A DNA stretch of 64,000 nucleotides from Stutzerimonas stutzeri (GTDB taxonomy: Bacteria; Pseudomonadota; Gammaproteobacteria; Pseudomonadales; Pseudomonadaceae): positions 2,294,001-2,358,000 of the forward strand of contig NC_015740.1 in assembly GCF_000219605.1 (NCBI RefSeq), given 5' to 3'. This document shows positions 56,832-64,000 of the stretch, in pieces. The position numbers and the translations under genes were made by a program. Under the pieces are notes generated by a model. That model worked only from the letters and a program-made list of their open reading frames with translations. It did not search any database and was not told where the DNA came from. Each line of letters begins with the position of its first letter. Position 1 is the first letter of the stretch.

Positions 56832-57461
56832 ATGAACGACGATGCCCCCAAGGAGCGAACCGAACAGGCCGAACTGCCGGCTATCGACTTTCACTCCCCG
56901 GGGCGCTTCGCCGTACACAATCCGTCTCCTGATCTTCCCGAGCCCGAAGCCTGGGTCGCGGCCCCCTTCCGCCTTGGACGGGATGTCGAACTGCAACGAT
57001 TCGACAAGCCGACTGAAGTACGCCAGCACGCCTTGGCCATGCTGCAGCAGGCGACCCGTGCCCTGTGCATCTACAGCACTGACCTGGAGCCCTGGCTCTA
57101 TCATCACAGCAGCATTCAGCAGGCCTGCACTCGCCTTCTGCTCGCACACCCTCGCAACCAGCTGCGTATCCTGGTCGCCGACCCAACTCGCGCCGTGAAG
57201 GAAGGGCATCGCCTTCTTCAACTCGCGCGCCGGTTGACCAGCAATGTCCATATTCGCAAGCTGCATCCGGACTACCCCGAGCCGAACGGCACCTACCTCC
57301 TCGCCGACGACTGCGGGCTGCTGGAGCGCCCCAAGGCCGACCAGTATGCTGGCTACGCCCTGTATCGTGATCCTGCTCGCGTGCGCATACGCCAGGCAGA
57401 GTTCGACAAGGCATGGGATCATGGGCAATCGGACGCAAACTTGCGGAGCTTCCTGTTATGA
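56832..57461 (+). CDS. Uncharacterised protein with phospholipase-D-like fold (DUF7931 type)
   Basis: 209 residues, no signal peptide or membrane helix. The middle (QRFDKPTEVRQHALAMLQQA, CIYSTDLEPWLYHHSSIQQA, LRILVADPTRAVKEGHRLLQ) looks like one half of a PLD-like domain, but I see no HxK(x4)D catalytic motif, so it is probably not an active phosphodiesterase. It is coupled to the acetyltransferase upstream (6-base gap) and overlaps the secretin-like gene (ATGA). In databases it is often mis-named as an HPA2 acetyltransferase. Function unknown. Confidence 0.7.
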   Translation: MNDDAPKERTEQAELPAIDFHSPGRFAVHNPSPDLPEPEAWVAAPFRLGRDVELQRFDKPTEVRQHALAMLQQATRALCIYSTDLEPWLYHHSSIQQACTRLLLAHPRNQLRILVADPTRAVKEGHRLLQLARRLTSNVHIRKLHPDYPEPNGTYLLADDCGLLERPKADQYAGYALYRDPARVRIRQAEFDKAWDHGQSDANLRSFLL

Positions 57462-58267
57462 GTCCTCGTATCACGCTGCTGGCCGTCGCGCTCAGCATCT
57501 GCCTGCCGCTGCAGGCGGCAACCGAAGTCATCCAGCTCAACAACCGCATGGGCGAGGAAGTGCTCCCGGTAGCCGAGTCGGTACTGGGCGGCCAGGGCCG
57601 TGTCACGGCATATGGCAACCAGCTGATCGTCAACGCGCCGGACGCGCTGATCCGAGAGCTGCGCCAGGTGGTGGACCAACTGGATGTGGCCCCCAAACGT
57701 CTGTTGATCAGCGTCGATACCCAGGATTCGGCCAACAGCACAGCGGGAGGGTATCGGGTAGACGGATCGGCACGCGCTGGCGACGTGGAGTTCGAAACGG
57801 GCCGCGGCGAGATCGGAGGCAGGGACCAGGTCCGCATCATTCGTCGCAGTACCAACAGCCGGGACGGTGGCATTCAGCAGATCCAGGCCAGCGAGGGCTA
57901 TCCGGCACTGATTCAGGTTGGCCAGAGTGTTCCGCTGGCGACTCAGGGCAGCGATGGCTATGGCCAGATCTATCAGCAAACCCAGTATCGTGATGTGCTG
58001 CGTGGCTTCTACGCCACCGCCACGGTGCATGGCGACCGCGTGCAGATCAGCATCAGCAGCAGCCGCGACCGACTCGCTCAGGGCCGCAGTGGCGTCGTCG
58101 AAGTGCAGAATGCCGATACCCGCGTCAGCGGGCGCGTCGGCGAATGGATCACCGTGGGCGGCATCGATGAAAGCGCAAGTTCTGACCAGCGCGGCACGCT
58201 GCGTCGCTATTCCACCCAGGGCAGCCAGAACCTTTCGATGCGCCTGAAAGTGGATGTTCTCGACTGA
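57458..58267 (+). CDS. Secretin N-domain-like exported protein
   Basis: 269 residues with a signal peptide (CLPLQAA-TEV). Residues ~22-95 match the short secretin/NolW-like domain (VIQLNNRMGEEVLPVAESVLG ... ALIRELRQVVDQLDVAPKR), which in type II/III secretins lies before the pore. The rest (QIQASEGYPALIQVGQSVPL, VQISISSSRDRLA) resembles the secretin core start but is too short to make a beta barrel. So it is not a complete secretin. Start 57458 overlaps the previous gene by 4 bases. Function unknown. Confidence 0.72.
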   Translation: MSPRITLLAVALSICLPLQAATEVIQLNNRMGEEVLPVAESVLGGQGRVTAYGNQLIVNAPDALIRELRQVVDQLDVAPKRLLISVDTQDSANSTAGGYRVDGSARAGDVEFETGRGEIGGRDQVRIIRRSTNSRDGGIQQIQASEGYPALIQVGQSVPLATQGSDGYGQIYQQTQYRDVLRGFYATATVHGDRVQISISSSRDRLAQGRSGVVEVQNADTRVSGRVGEWITVGGIDESASSDQRGTLRRYSTQGSQNLSMRLKVDVLD

Positions 58268-58747
58268 ACCAGTGCTGACGCGCGGAAAAATGTAGTGACC
58301 TAAAAAAAACACTACAAAACCGTTGACGATGAAAAAACAGCGGCGCATTATTGGCCCGCTCCCGCTAACCAGGGGCCCTGGCAAGGGTCTCCGGGGCGTG
58401 CTCCAGCCAACCAGCCGAGCCGTTCCGTGACTGTACTGCCCACAAGGCGGACTGACGAGGTTGCGACTGGAACGAGTCGTCCCGAGGGACGGGGTAGCGA
58501 TTGACGCATCAGCCAGTCTGACCAGCTTCTCGTTGTTGTAGCGCACACGGCAGCCACGCCGGCTGTGGGCGCAGCAACCGGAACCAGCCAGCCCGGCGGT
58601 CGTATCCCCCCTTCCCCTTGGTTCAATCCTCGTCCCGGTCGATATTTCGACGCTCTGCCGCGTGTTGCCCGCACTGATCAGCGATAGCACGTAGGTTCGG
58701 TGGGAAAAAGTCGGTGCTCAACCACACTTATTTTTGAAGGATTGAAC
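58268..58747. promoter_or_regulatory. Long aceA leader / promoter region
   Basis: 480 bases without a gene. A good sigma70-type promoter is seen at TTGACG (58323-58328), 17-base spacer, CATTAT (58346-58351), preceded by an A-rich stretch. If used, the aceA transcript has a ~390-base leader. That leader is GC-rich and holds several short inverted repeats, for example around 58375-58400 (ccaggggccctgg). A GAAGGA ribosome site lies 7 bases before ATG 58748. No known riboswitch was recognised. Confidence 0.45.
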
Positions 58748-60343
58748 ATGTCCGCATATCAAGACGACATCAAGGCAGTTGCCGCCCTGAAAGAGCAATA
58801 CGGCAGCAGCTGGGCCGCCATCAACCCTGAGTCCGTCGCTCGCATGCGCGCCCAGAACCGCTTCAAGACCGGTCTGGAAATCGCTCAGTACACCGCCGAC
58901 ATCATGCGCAAGGACATGGCCGAGTACGACGCCGACTCGTCCGTCTACACGCAGTCCCTCGGCTGCTGGCACGGCTTCATTGGTCAGCAGAAGCTGATCT
59001 CCATCAAGAAGCACCTGAAGACCACCAACAAGCGCTACCTCTACCTGTCCGGCTGGATGGTTGCTGCTCTGCGTTCCGAGTTCGGCCCGCTGCCGGACCA
59101 GTCCATGCACGAGAAGACCGCCGTTTCCGACCTGATCGAGGAGCTGTACACCTTCCTGCGTCAGGCTGACAGCCGCGAACTGGACCTGCTGTTCACCGCC
59201 CTGGACGCTGCTCGTGAAGCTGGCGACAACGCCAAGGCTGCCGAGATCCAGAACCAGATCGACAACTACGAAACCCACATCGTACCGATCATCGCTGACA
59301 TCGACGCTGGCTTCGGTAACCCGGAAGCCACCTACCTGCTGGCCAAGCGCATGATCGAAGCAGGCGCTTGCTGCATCCAGATCGAGAACCAGGTTTCCGA
59401 CGAGAAGCAGTGCGGCCACCAGGACGGTAAAGTAACCGTTCCGCACGCCGACTTCCTCGCCAAGATCGCTGCCGTTCGTTACGCCTTCCTCGAGCTGGGC
59501 ATCGACAACGGCGTGATCGTTGCTCGTACCGACTCCCTGGGTGCCGGCCTGACCAAGCAGATTGCCGTGACCAAAGAGCCGGGCGACCTGGGCGACCTGT
59601 ACAACTCCTTCCTGGATTGCGAAGAAATCTCCGAAGCCGAGCTGGGCAATGGCGACGTCGTAATCAAGCGCGAAGGCAAGCTGCTGCGTCCGAAGCGTCT
59701 GCCGTCCAACCTGTTCCAGTTCCGCGCTGGCACCGGCGAAGACCGCTGCGTTCTGGACTGCATCACCTCGCTGCAGAACGGCGCCGACCTGCTGTGGATC
59801 GAAACCGAGAAGCCGCACGTTGGCCAGATCAAGGCCATGGTTGACCGCATTCGCGAAGTCATCCCGAACGCCAAGCTGGTCTATAACAACAGCCCGTCCT
59901 TCAACTGGACGCTGAACTTCCGTCAGCAGGTGTTCGACGCTTTCGTTGCCGAAGGCAAGGACGTGTCCGCCTACGACCGCGCCAAGCTGATGAGCGTCGA
60001 GTACGACGAAACCGAGCTGGCCAAGGTTGCAGACGAGAAGATCCGTACCTTCCAGCGCGACGGTTCGGCTCACGCCGGCATCTTCCACCACCTGATCACC
60101 CTGCCGACCTACCACACTGCTGCTCTGTCGACCGACAACCTGGCCAAGGGCTACTTTGCCGACCAGGGCATGCTGGCCTACGTCAAGGGCGTTCAGCGCG
60201 AGGAACTGCGTCAGGGTATCGCCTGCGTCAAGCACCAGAACATGGCTGGCTCTGACATCGGCGACAACCACAAGGAGTACTTCGCTGGCGAAGCTGCTCT
60301 GAAGGCAAGCGGCAAAGACAACACCATGAACCAGTTCCACTAA
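58748..60343 (+). CDS. aceA: Isocitrate lyase
   Basis: Glyoxylate-shunt enzyme cleaving isocitrate to glyoxylate and succinate, 531 residues, the long pseudomonad type. The active-site Cys motif is KQCGH (residues 220-224) in the place of the classical KKCGH; LYNNSPSFNWT, DIDAGFGNPEATYLL and the N-terminal SAYQDDIKAV are typical. It is needed for growth on C2 compounds such as ethanol and acetate, so it is the metabolic sink for the periplasmic alcohol dehydrogenases encoded in the same window. Codon use looks highly expressed. Confidence 0.96.
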   Translation: MSAYQDDIKAVAALKEQYGSSWAAINPESVARMRAQNRFKTGLEIAQYTADIMRKDMAEYDADSSVYTQSLGCWHGFIGQQKLISIKKHLKTTNKRYLYLSGWMVAALRSEFGPLPDQSMHEKTAVSDLIEELYTFLRQADSRELDLLFTALDAAREAGDNAKAAEIQNQIDNYETHIVPIIADIDAGFGNPEATYLLAKRMIEAGACCIQIENQVSDEKQCGHQDGKVTVPHADFLAKIAAVRYAFLELGIDNGVIVARTDSLGAGLTKQIAVTKEPGDLGDLYNSFLDCEEISEAELGNGDVVIKREGKLLRPKRLPSNLFQFRAGTGEDRCVLDCITSLQNGADLLWIETEKPHVGQIKAMVDRIREVIPNAKLVYNNSPSFNWTLNFRQQVFDAFVAEGKDVSAYDRAKLMSVEYDETELAKVADEKIRTFQRDGSAHAGIFHHLITLPTYHTAALSTDNLAKGYFADQGMLAYVKGVQREELRQGIACVKHQNMAGSDIGDNHKEYFAGEAALKASGKDNTMNQFH

Positions 60344-60381
60344 GAACAGGTTCGCAGCCGCCCCGGCTGCGGTGTGAAAAA

Positions 60382-60410
60382 AGCCCTGGCGTGAGCCGGG
60401 GCTTTTTTTT
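60382..60410 (+). terminator. Terminator after aceA
   Basis: Stem agccctggc / gccggggct (one G-T pair) with loop gtga, followed by nine T. Strong intrinsic terminator 38 bases after the aceA stop. Confidence 0.93.
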
Positions 60411-60459
60411 TGCGACGGATTGAGTGGTGCACGGTTACGCTTCGTCGGCCAGCGCTCCA

Positions 60460-60481
60460 CTGTCATTCTCTTGTCGCATAC
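60460..60481 (+). promoter_or_regulatory. Pho box upstream of phoX
   Basis: Two direct 11-bp units, CTGTCATTCTC and TTGTCGCATAC, matching the PhoB consensus CTGTCAT repeated at 11-bp spacing. It lies 48-69 bases before the GTG start of phoX. It predicts induction under phosphate starvation. Confidence 0.7.
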
Positions 60482-60528
60482 GAACCTTAGCGTCATGGCT
60501 CCGACAACAATCGTTATGGAGCTGCGCC

Positions 60529-62523
60529 GTGATTACTGAGAACAACGACATTCTGTTCGGCAACGGGGACGAGTTGCCCAGTAACCATTCGACGAATCCG
60601 CATATCCAGGATGTGATTTCCCTTGGCCGACGTAAAGTGCTCGCGGGTGGCGCAGCCATGGGTGCCCTGGCCTTTCTTGGCGCATCCCTTCCCGGCCTCG
60701 CGCAAGCGGCGGAGCCAATGTCCCGCGGGATCAAAGATGTTCCGTTCAAACGTCGTACCCGCCTGCCGTTCGTGCCGGTGGCCGTTACCCGTGCCGACAC
60801 CATAACCGTGCCGTCAGGCTATACCGCCACCACCTTCATCCCTTGGGGCACGCCGATTACCGGGCGCTATCCGGCCTGGCTGGAAGATGCCAGCAACACG
60901 GCTGAAGATCAGGCCCAACAGGTCGGCATGCACCACGACGGAATGCACTTCTTCCCCATGAACGCGAAGCTGGGCGGACGGCAGAGCGACCACGGCTTGC
61001 TGGTTCTCAATCACGAGTACATCGATGCACCCCTGCTCCACCGTAACGGTCCGACCGTAGTGGATGGCAAGCGCGTCAACGTCGACGAAGTCCGCAAGGA
61101 GATCAACGCACACGGTGTCTCGGTAGTTGAAATCCGCCGAGGTCCACGCGGCGAGTGGTCCGTGCTGCCGACGGCGCGAAACCGCCGCATCACCGGCGCG
61201 ACACCGATGCGAATCGAAGGCCCGGCGCGCGGCCACGCATTGATGCGTACCCGCTACAGCCCAAGCGGCACCTCGGCCCGCGGCACCCTCAACAACTGCG
61301 CCAACGGATTCACGCCGTGGGGAACCTACCTCACTTGCGAGGAAAACTGGGCCGGCTATTTCGCCACTGCCGACGCCGAGCTTCCGCGTGAGCTCAGCCG
61401 CTACGGCGTTCGGGGCGCCGGCCGCTATGGATGGGAAACCGTGGCAGGCGATGAATTCGAGCGCTTCAATGCGACCCGCATCGCGGCTACTGCCCAAGGC
61501 GATTACCGCAACGAGCCAAACACCTTTGGCTGGGTGGTGGAAATCGATCCGTTCGATCCCCATTCGACTCCAATCAAGCACACAGCGCTCGGCCGTTTCG
61601 CCCATGAAGGCTTGGTGTTCGCGCCGGTCAAGCCAGGCCGCCCTGTCGTCTGCTATTCAGGCGACGACTCGCAGAACGAGTACATCTACAAGTACGTCAG
61701 CCGCGACAAATATCGGCCTCAGCGCAGCGACGGGCGCCTGCTGGACGATGGCGTCCTCTACGTGGCGCGTTTCAACCCGGATGGCAGTGGCGACTGGCTC
61801 GCGCTGGATCATGCCAACCCAGCGTTTCAGCGCGCCTGCAAGGCCGCTGGCGTACGGTTCGCCGATCAGGGAGAGGTGCTGATCAATACCCGCCTGGCCG
61901 CCGATATCGTTGGTGCAACGAAAATGGATCGCCCGGAATGGGGTGCGGTACATCCCGACACAGGTGAGGTGTATTTCACGCTCACCAACAATAGCGGTCG
62001 CCAGCAGTCCGATGCGGCCAACCCGCGTTCACCGAATGCGTTCGGCCATATCATTCGCTGGCGCGAAGCGAGCCGGGATTTTGCCGGCACCCGATTCACC
62101 TGGGATATCTACCTGCTCGCCGGCCCTGAGGAAAACAGCCGGAGCCCGAAAGGCCGTGCGCTGGACGCCACGAATATCCTGGCCAGCCCCGATGGATTGT
62201 GGTTCGACGATGAAGGGCGCCTGTGGATCCAGACCGACATGAGCGGCAGTCAGTTGAGCTCCGGTCCGTTTGGCAACAACCAGATGCTGGTTTCCGACCC
62301 GAGGACGGGTGAAACCAAGCGTTTCCTGGTCGGCCCGCTGGGTGCCGAGGTGACAGGAATCACGGCAACGCCTGACTTCCGCACGCTGTTCGTGAACATC
62401 CAGCATCCGGGTGAGGGTTCGACCTCGACGAACTACACGAGCACTTGGCCAGACGGCGCCGGTCGGCGTCCCCGCTCGGCCACCGTCATCATCACTCGTG
62501 AAGATGGTAAGCGCCTGATGTAA
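60529..62523 (+). CDS. phoX: PhoX-family alkaline phosphatase, Tat-exported
   Basis: 664 residues from GTG 60529 (GGAG 8 bases upstream). A long Tat leader carries the twin arginine in SLGRRKVLAGGAAMGALAFL and ends near LAQA. The PhoX domain (DUF839) follows: LLVLNHEYID, GTLNNCANGFTPWGTYLTCEENW, YSGDDSQNEYIYKYVS, and RPEWGAVHPDTGEVYFTLTN. The enzyme class uses Fe and Ca at the active site and hydrolyses phosphate mono/diesters in the periplasm or outside. The Pho box upstream supports PhoB control. Confidence 0.92.
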   Translation: MITENNDILFGNGDELPSNHSTNPHIQDVISLGRRKVLAGGAAMGALAFLGASLPGLAQAAEPMSRGIKDVPFKRRTRLPFVPVAVTRADTITVPSGYTATTFIPWGTPITGRYPAWLEDASNTAEDQAQQVGMHHDGMHFFPMNAKLGGRQSDHGLLVLNHEYIDAPLLHRNGPTVVDGKRVNVDEVRKEINAHGVSVVEIRRGPRGEWSVLPTARNRRITGATPMRIEGPARGHALMRTRYSPSGTSARGTLNNCANGFTPWGTYLTCEENWAGYFATADAELPRELSRYGVRGAGRYGWETVAGDEFERFNATRIAATAQGDYRNEPNTFGWVVEIDPFDPHSTPIKHTALGRFAHEGLVFAPVKPGRPVVCYSGDDSQNEYIYKYVSRDKYRPQRSDGRLLDDGVLYVARFNPDGSGDWLALDHANPAFQRACKAAGVRFADQGEVLINTRLAADIVGATKMDRPEWGAVHPDTGEVYFTLTNNSGRQQSDAANPRSPNAFGHIIRWREASRDFAGTRFTWDIYLLAGPEENSRSPKGRALDATNILASPDGLWFDDEGRLWIQTDMSGSQLSSGPFGNNQMLVSDPRTGETKRFLVGPLGAEVTGITATPDFRTLFVNIQHPGEGSTSTNYTSTWPDGAGRRPRSATVIITREDGKRLM

Positions 62524-62531
62524 ACGCCAAG

Positions 62532-62553
62532 GGGCCTGGCGAGCGCCAGGCCC
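62532..62553. terminator. Hairpin between phoX and the AI-2E-family gene
   Basis: Nine-bp inverted repeat gggcctggc / gccaggccc with loop gagc, between two converging genes. It has no T run, but the position supports a shared terminator. Confidence 0.6.
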
Positions 62554-62569
62554 TCCCCCGCCTCGGCAA

Positions 62570-63630
62570 TCATTGGCCCGGAGGGGGCTCTTCAGGCGAA
62601 GTGAACAGCCCCCATGTGGATATGAACAAAGCCGCCACCAGCGGGCCGATCACGAACCCGTTCAAACCGAAAAGCGCCAGACCGCCCAGCGTCGAGATCA
62701 GCACGACGTAATCGGGCATCTTGGTGTCTTTGCCCACCAGGATGGGCCTGAGAATGTTGTCTACCAGGCCGATCACGAGCACGCCATAGAGTGTGAGAAT
62801 CACCCCCTGCCAGATCGCTCCGGTCATCAGAAAGTAGATGGCGACGGGCGTCCAGATCAGTCCGGCCCCACCGCGGGGAGCAACGACAGAAACGCCATCA
62901 ACACACCCCAAAGCAGCGCGCCGGATATGCCGAGGACGGCGAAGATGATTCCGCCCAGAGCCCCCTGAGTAACGGCAACCACAATGTTGCCCTTCACCGT
63001 CGCACGCACGACACGGGTGAACTTGTTGAAAAGGCGCCTTTTCTGGGCATCGCTGAGCGGAATGGCCTTTCTGATCCGTGCCACCAGCTCTCGACCGTCC
63101 CGGATGAAAAAGAACAGCAGATACAACATCACGAAGAAGCTGATCAGGAACTGAAACGTCCCCTGACCGAAGCTGAACGCCTTGGTGGCGAGAAACTGAC
63201 TGCCCTCGAGCGCACCCGATGCCAGCCGCTCCCGCATGGAGTCCAGATCCCCGAAGCCGAAGCGCTGAAGCTGCACCTGGACCGATTGAGGTAACAGCTC
63301 CCGCAGACCCGATACGAGGCGACCAATGTCCAGCTCGCCGCTCTCTATCTGCTTGTAGAGGGTCGCGCCTTCCTGAACCAGCATGCCCGTAATCAGAATG
63401 ACAGGTAGCACGGCAACCAGCAGGCAGACCAGCAAGGTAAACAACGCCGTCAGATTGCGGCGTTGACTGAACCGCCGGTAAAGGTAGCGCTGCAAGGGTG
63501 CAAAGATGATGGCGAGAATGACCGCCCAGAAAACTGCTCCATAGAACGGCAACAGAATCCAGCCGAACGCCAGGGAAACCACTACCAGCAGCGCGAGGAA
63601 GACTTTCTGCTCGAGCGTCGAGTTGACCAT
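62570..63630 (-). pseudogene. AI-2E family transporter (YdiK/PerM-like), frameshifted
   Basis: Membrane protein of the AI-2E/PerM superfamily. The 5' part (63630 down to about 62866) gives ~256 residues with hydrophobic segments (FGWILLPFYGAVFWAVILAI; LISFFVMLYLLFFFIRDG) and stops at 62857 just after SLLPAVG. The rest (GLIWTPVAIYFLMTGAIWQG ... GLALFGLNGFVIGPLVAALF) continues in another frame to 62570. Adding one C to the cccc run at 62866-62869 (G on the coding strand) restores VGAGLIWTPVAIY, the family sequence, and a ~353-residue protein. A one-base loss in a homopolymer may be real or a sequencing error. Confidence 0.82.
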
Positions 63631-63747
63631 TGTTGACCCTGTCGCTGCGTATCGTTCTGTTTAGTCAACGAGCGAGAGCGCGAGTGCGGGCCTGACGACT
63701 GATTCGCGACAGGGGCCGTTGTTGTCCGAACGGCCCTTCTCTTCGGT

Positions 63748-64000
63748 TCAGAGGGTCATCGCTGCCAGCCAGCCGAATGCGAGCAGCGGCAGGTTGTAGT
63801 GCAGGAAGGTCGGCACGACGGTGTCCCAGATATGGTTATGCTGACCGTCGGCATTCAGACCAGCCGTTGGCCCAAGCGTGGAATCGGATGCTGGGGAACC
63901 ACCATCGCCGAGCGCGCCGGCTGTGCCAACGAGACTCACGATCGCCAAGGGGCTGAAGCCCAGCTCGACGCCAAGCGGCACGAAAATGGCGGCGATGATT
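63748..64000 (-). CDS. Na+/H+ antiporter (NhaC/YuiF-like), C-terminal part only
   Basis: The frame is open to the window edge, so only the last ~84 residues are seen. Sequence [20 protein letters not shown] followed by [19 protein letters not shown] and a final hydrophobic helix ([13 protein letters not shown]) is typical of the Na+/H+ antiporter family also called YuiF-type permeases. The partial inverted repeat gggccgtt / aacggccc at 63714-63737 after its stop may end transcription before the AI-2E-family gene. Confidence 0.8.
   Translation of the reverse strand, partial: IIAAIFVPLGVELGFSPLAIVSLVGTAGALGDGGSPASDSTLGPTAGLNADGQHNHIWDTVVPTFLHYNLPLLAFGWLAAMTL

Noticed and set aside
58268..58747. 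tRNA or known riboswitch in the aceA leader
   Set aside because: No cloverleaf with conserved TTCGANTC-type arm and no recognisable riboswitch core was found by eye.

Overview
The window is high-GC chromosomal DNA of a gammaproteobacterium, most likely Pseudomonas sensu lato (Stutzerimonas / P. stutzeri group). The evidence is protein similarity I recognise by eye and gene order: yejABEF-fabI at the left, and on the right the order cysG-serS-crcB-rarA-lolA-ftsK | trxB-aat-bpt-infA | clpA-clpS | cspD | icd | idh-nudix-mnmA-hflD-purB ... aceA, which is the familiar Pseudomonas backbone order. I saw no tRNA, rRNA, CRISPR array, insertion sequence or prophage gene.

Region 1 (1-5.8 kb): microcin-C/oligopeptide-type ABC importer yejABEF (yejA cut by the window edge), running into fabI. 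Region 2 (5.86-7.88 kb): a divergent SDR oxidoreductase / AraC-family regulator pair. Region 3 (7.9-33.5 kb) is the accessory heart of the window: a complete periplasmic alcohol-oxidation locus of the ped/exa type. It holds two PQQ alcohol dehydrogenases, one with the lanthanide-type Asp-x-Asp pair (pedH-like, 7929-9704) and one with the calcium-type Asp-x-Ser pair (pedE/exaA-like, 14692-16563). Around them are a cytochrome c, the quinoprotein-associated periplasmic proteins (solute-binding proteins, SoxYZ-like carrier, metallohydrolase, pentapeptide protein), a histidine kinase/LuxR-type response regulator pair next to a TonB-dependent receptor, a plastocyanin-like protein without His ligands, two chemoreceptors, the PQQ-associated ABC exporter set, and an AgmR/ErbR-type regulator with an in-frame amber codon. 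PQQ synthesis genes and the aldehyde dehydrogenase are not in the window.

Two intergenic DNA motifs tie region 3 together. A TACC-TT-GGTA-type motif precedes both dehydrogenases, the cupredoxin gene, a chemoreceptor, the PQQ-ABC operon and the rhodanese-like gene. A different palindrome, GGGAA-N3-TTCCC, lies singly just upstream of the pedH-like start, and as tandem copies exactly 22 bp apart (centre to centre) about 90-145 bp upstream of both the pedE-like gene and the TonB receptor. My inference is a lanthanide switch: the kinase/regulator pair acts through this palindrome to choose between the Ca and lanthanide enzymes and also controls a candidate metal-uptake receptor.

Region 4 (33.5-64 kb) is housekeeping: siroheme, seryl-tRNA, fluoride export, chromosome segregation, lipoprotein export, a complete N-degron set (aat, bpt, clpS, clpA), two non-homologous isocitrate dehydrogenases back to back, tRNA thiolation, purine synthesis, a ribosomal oxygenase, a small operon of poorly known genes, isocitrate lyase with a long leader, a Tat-exported PhoX phosphatase behind a Pho box, a frameshifted AI-2E-family transporter and the end of an Na+/H+ antiporter. 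Three genes (3'-5' exonuclease/DUF2703 fusion, agmR-like regulator, AI-2E transporter) are broken by single-base-scale lesions, so either real decay or base-calling error must be considered.
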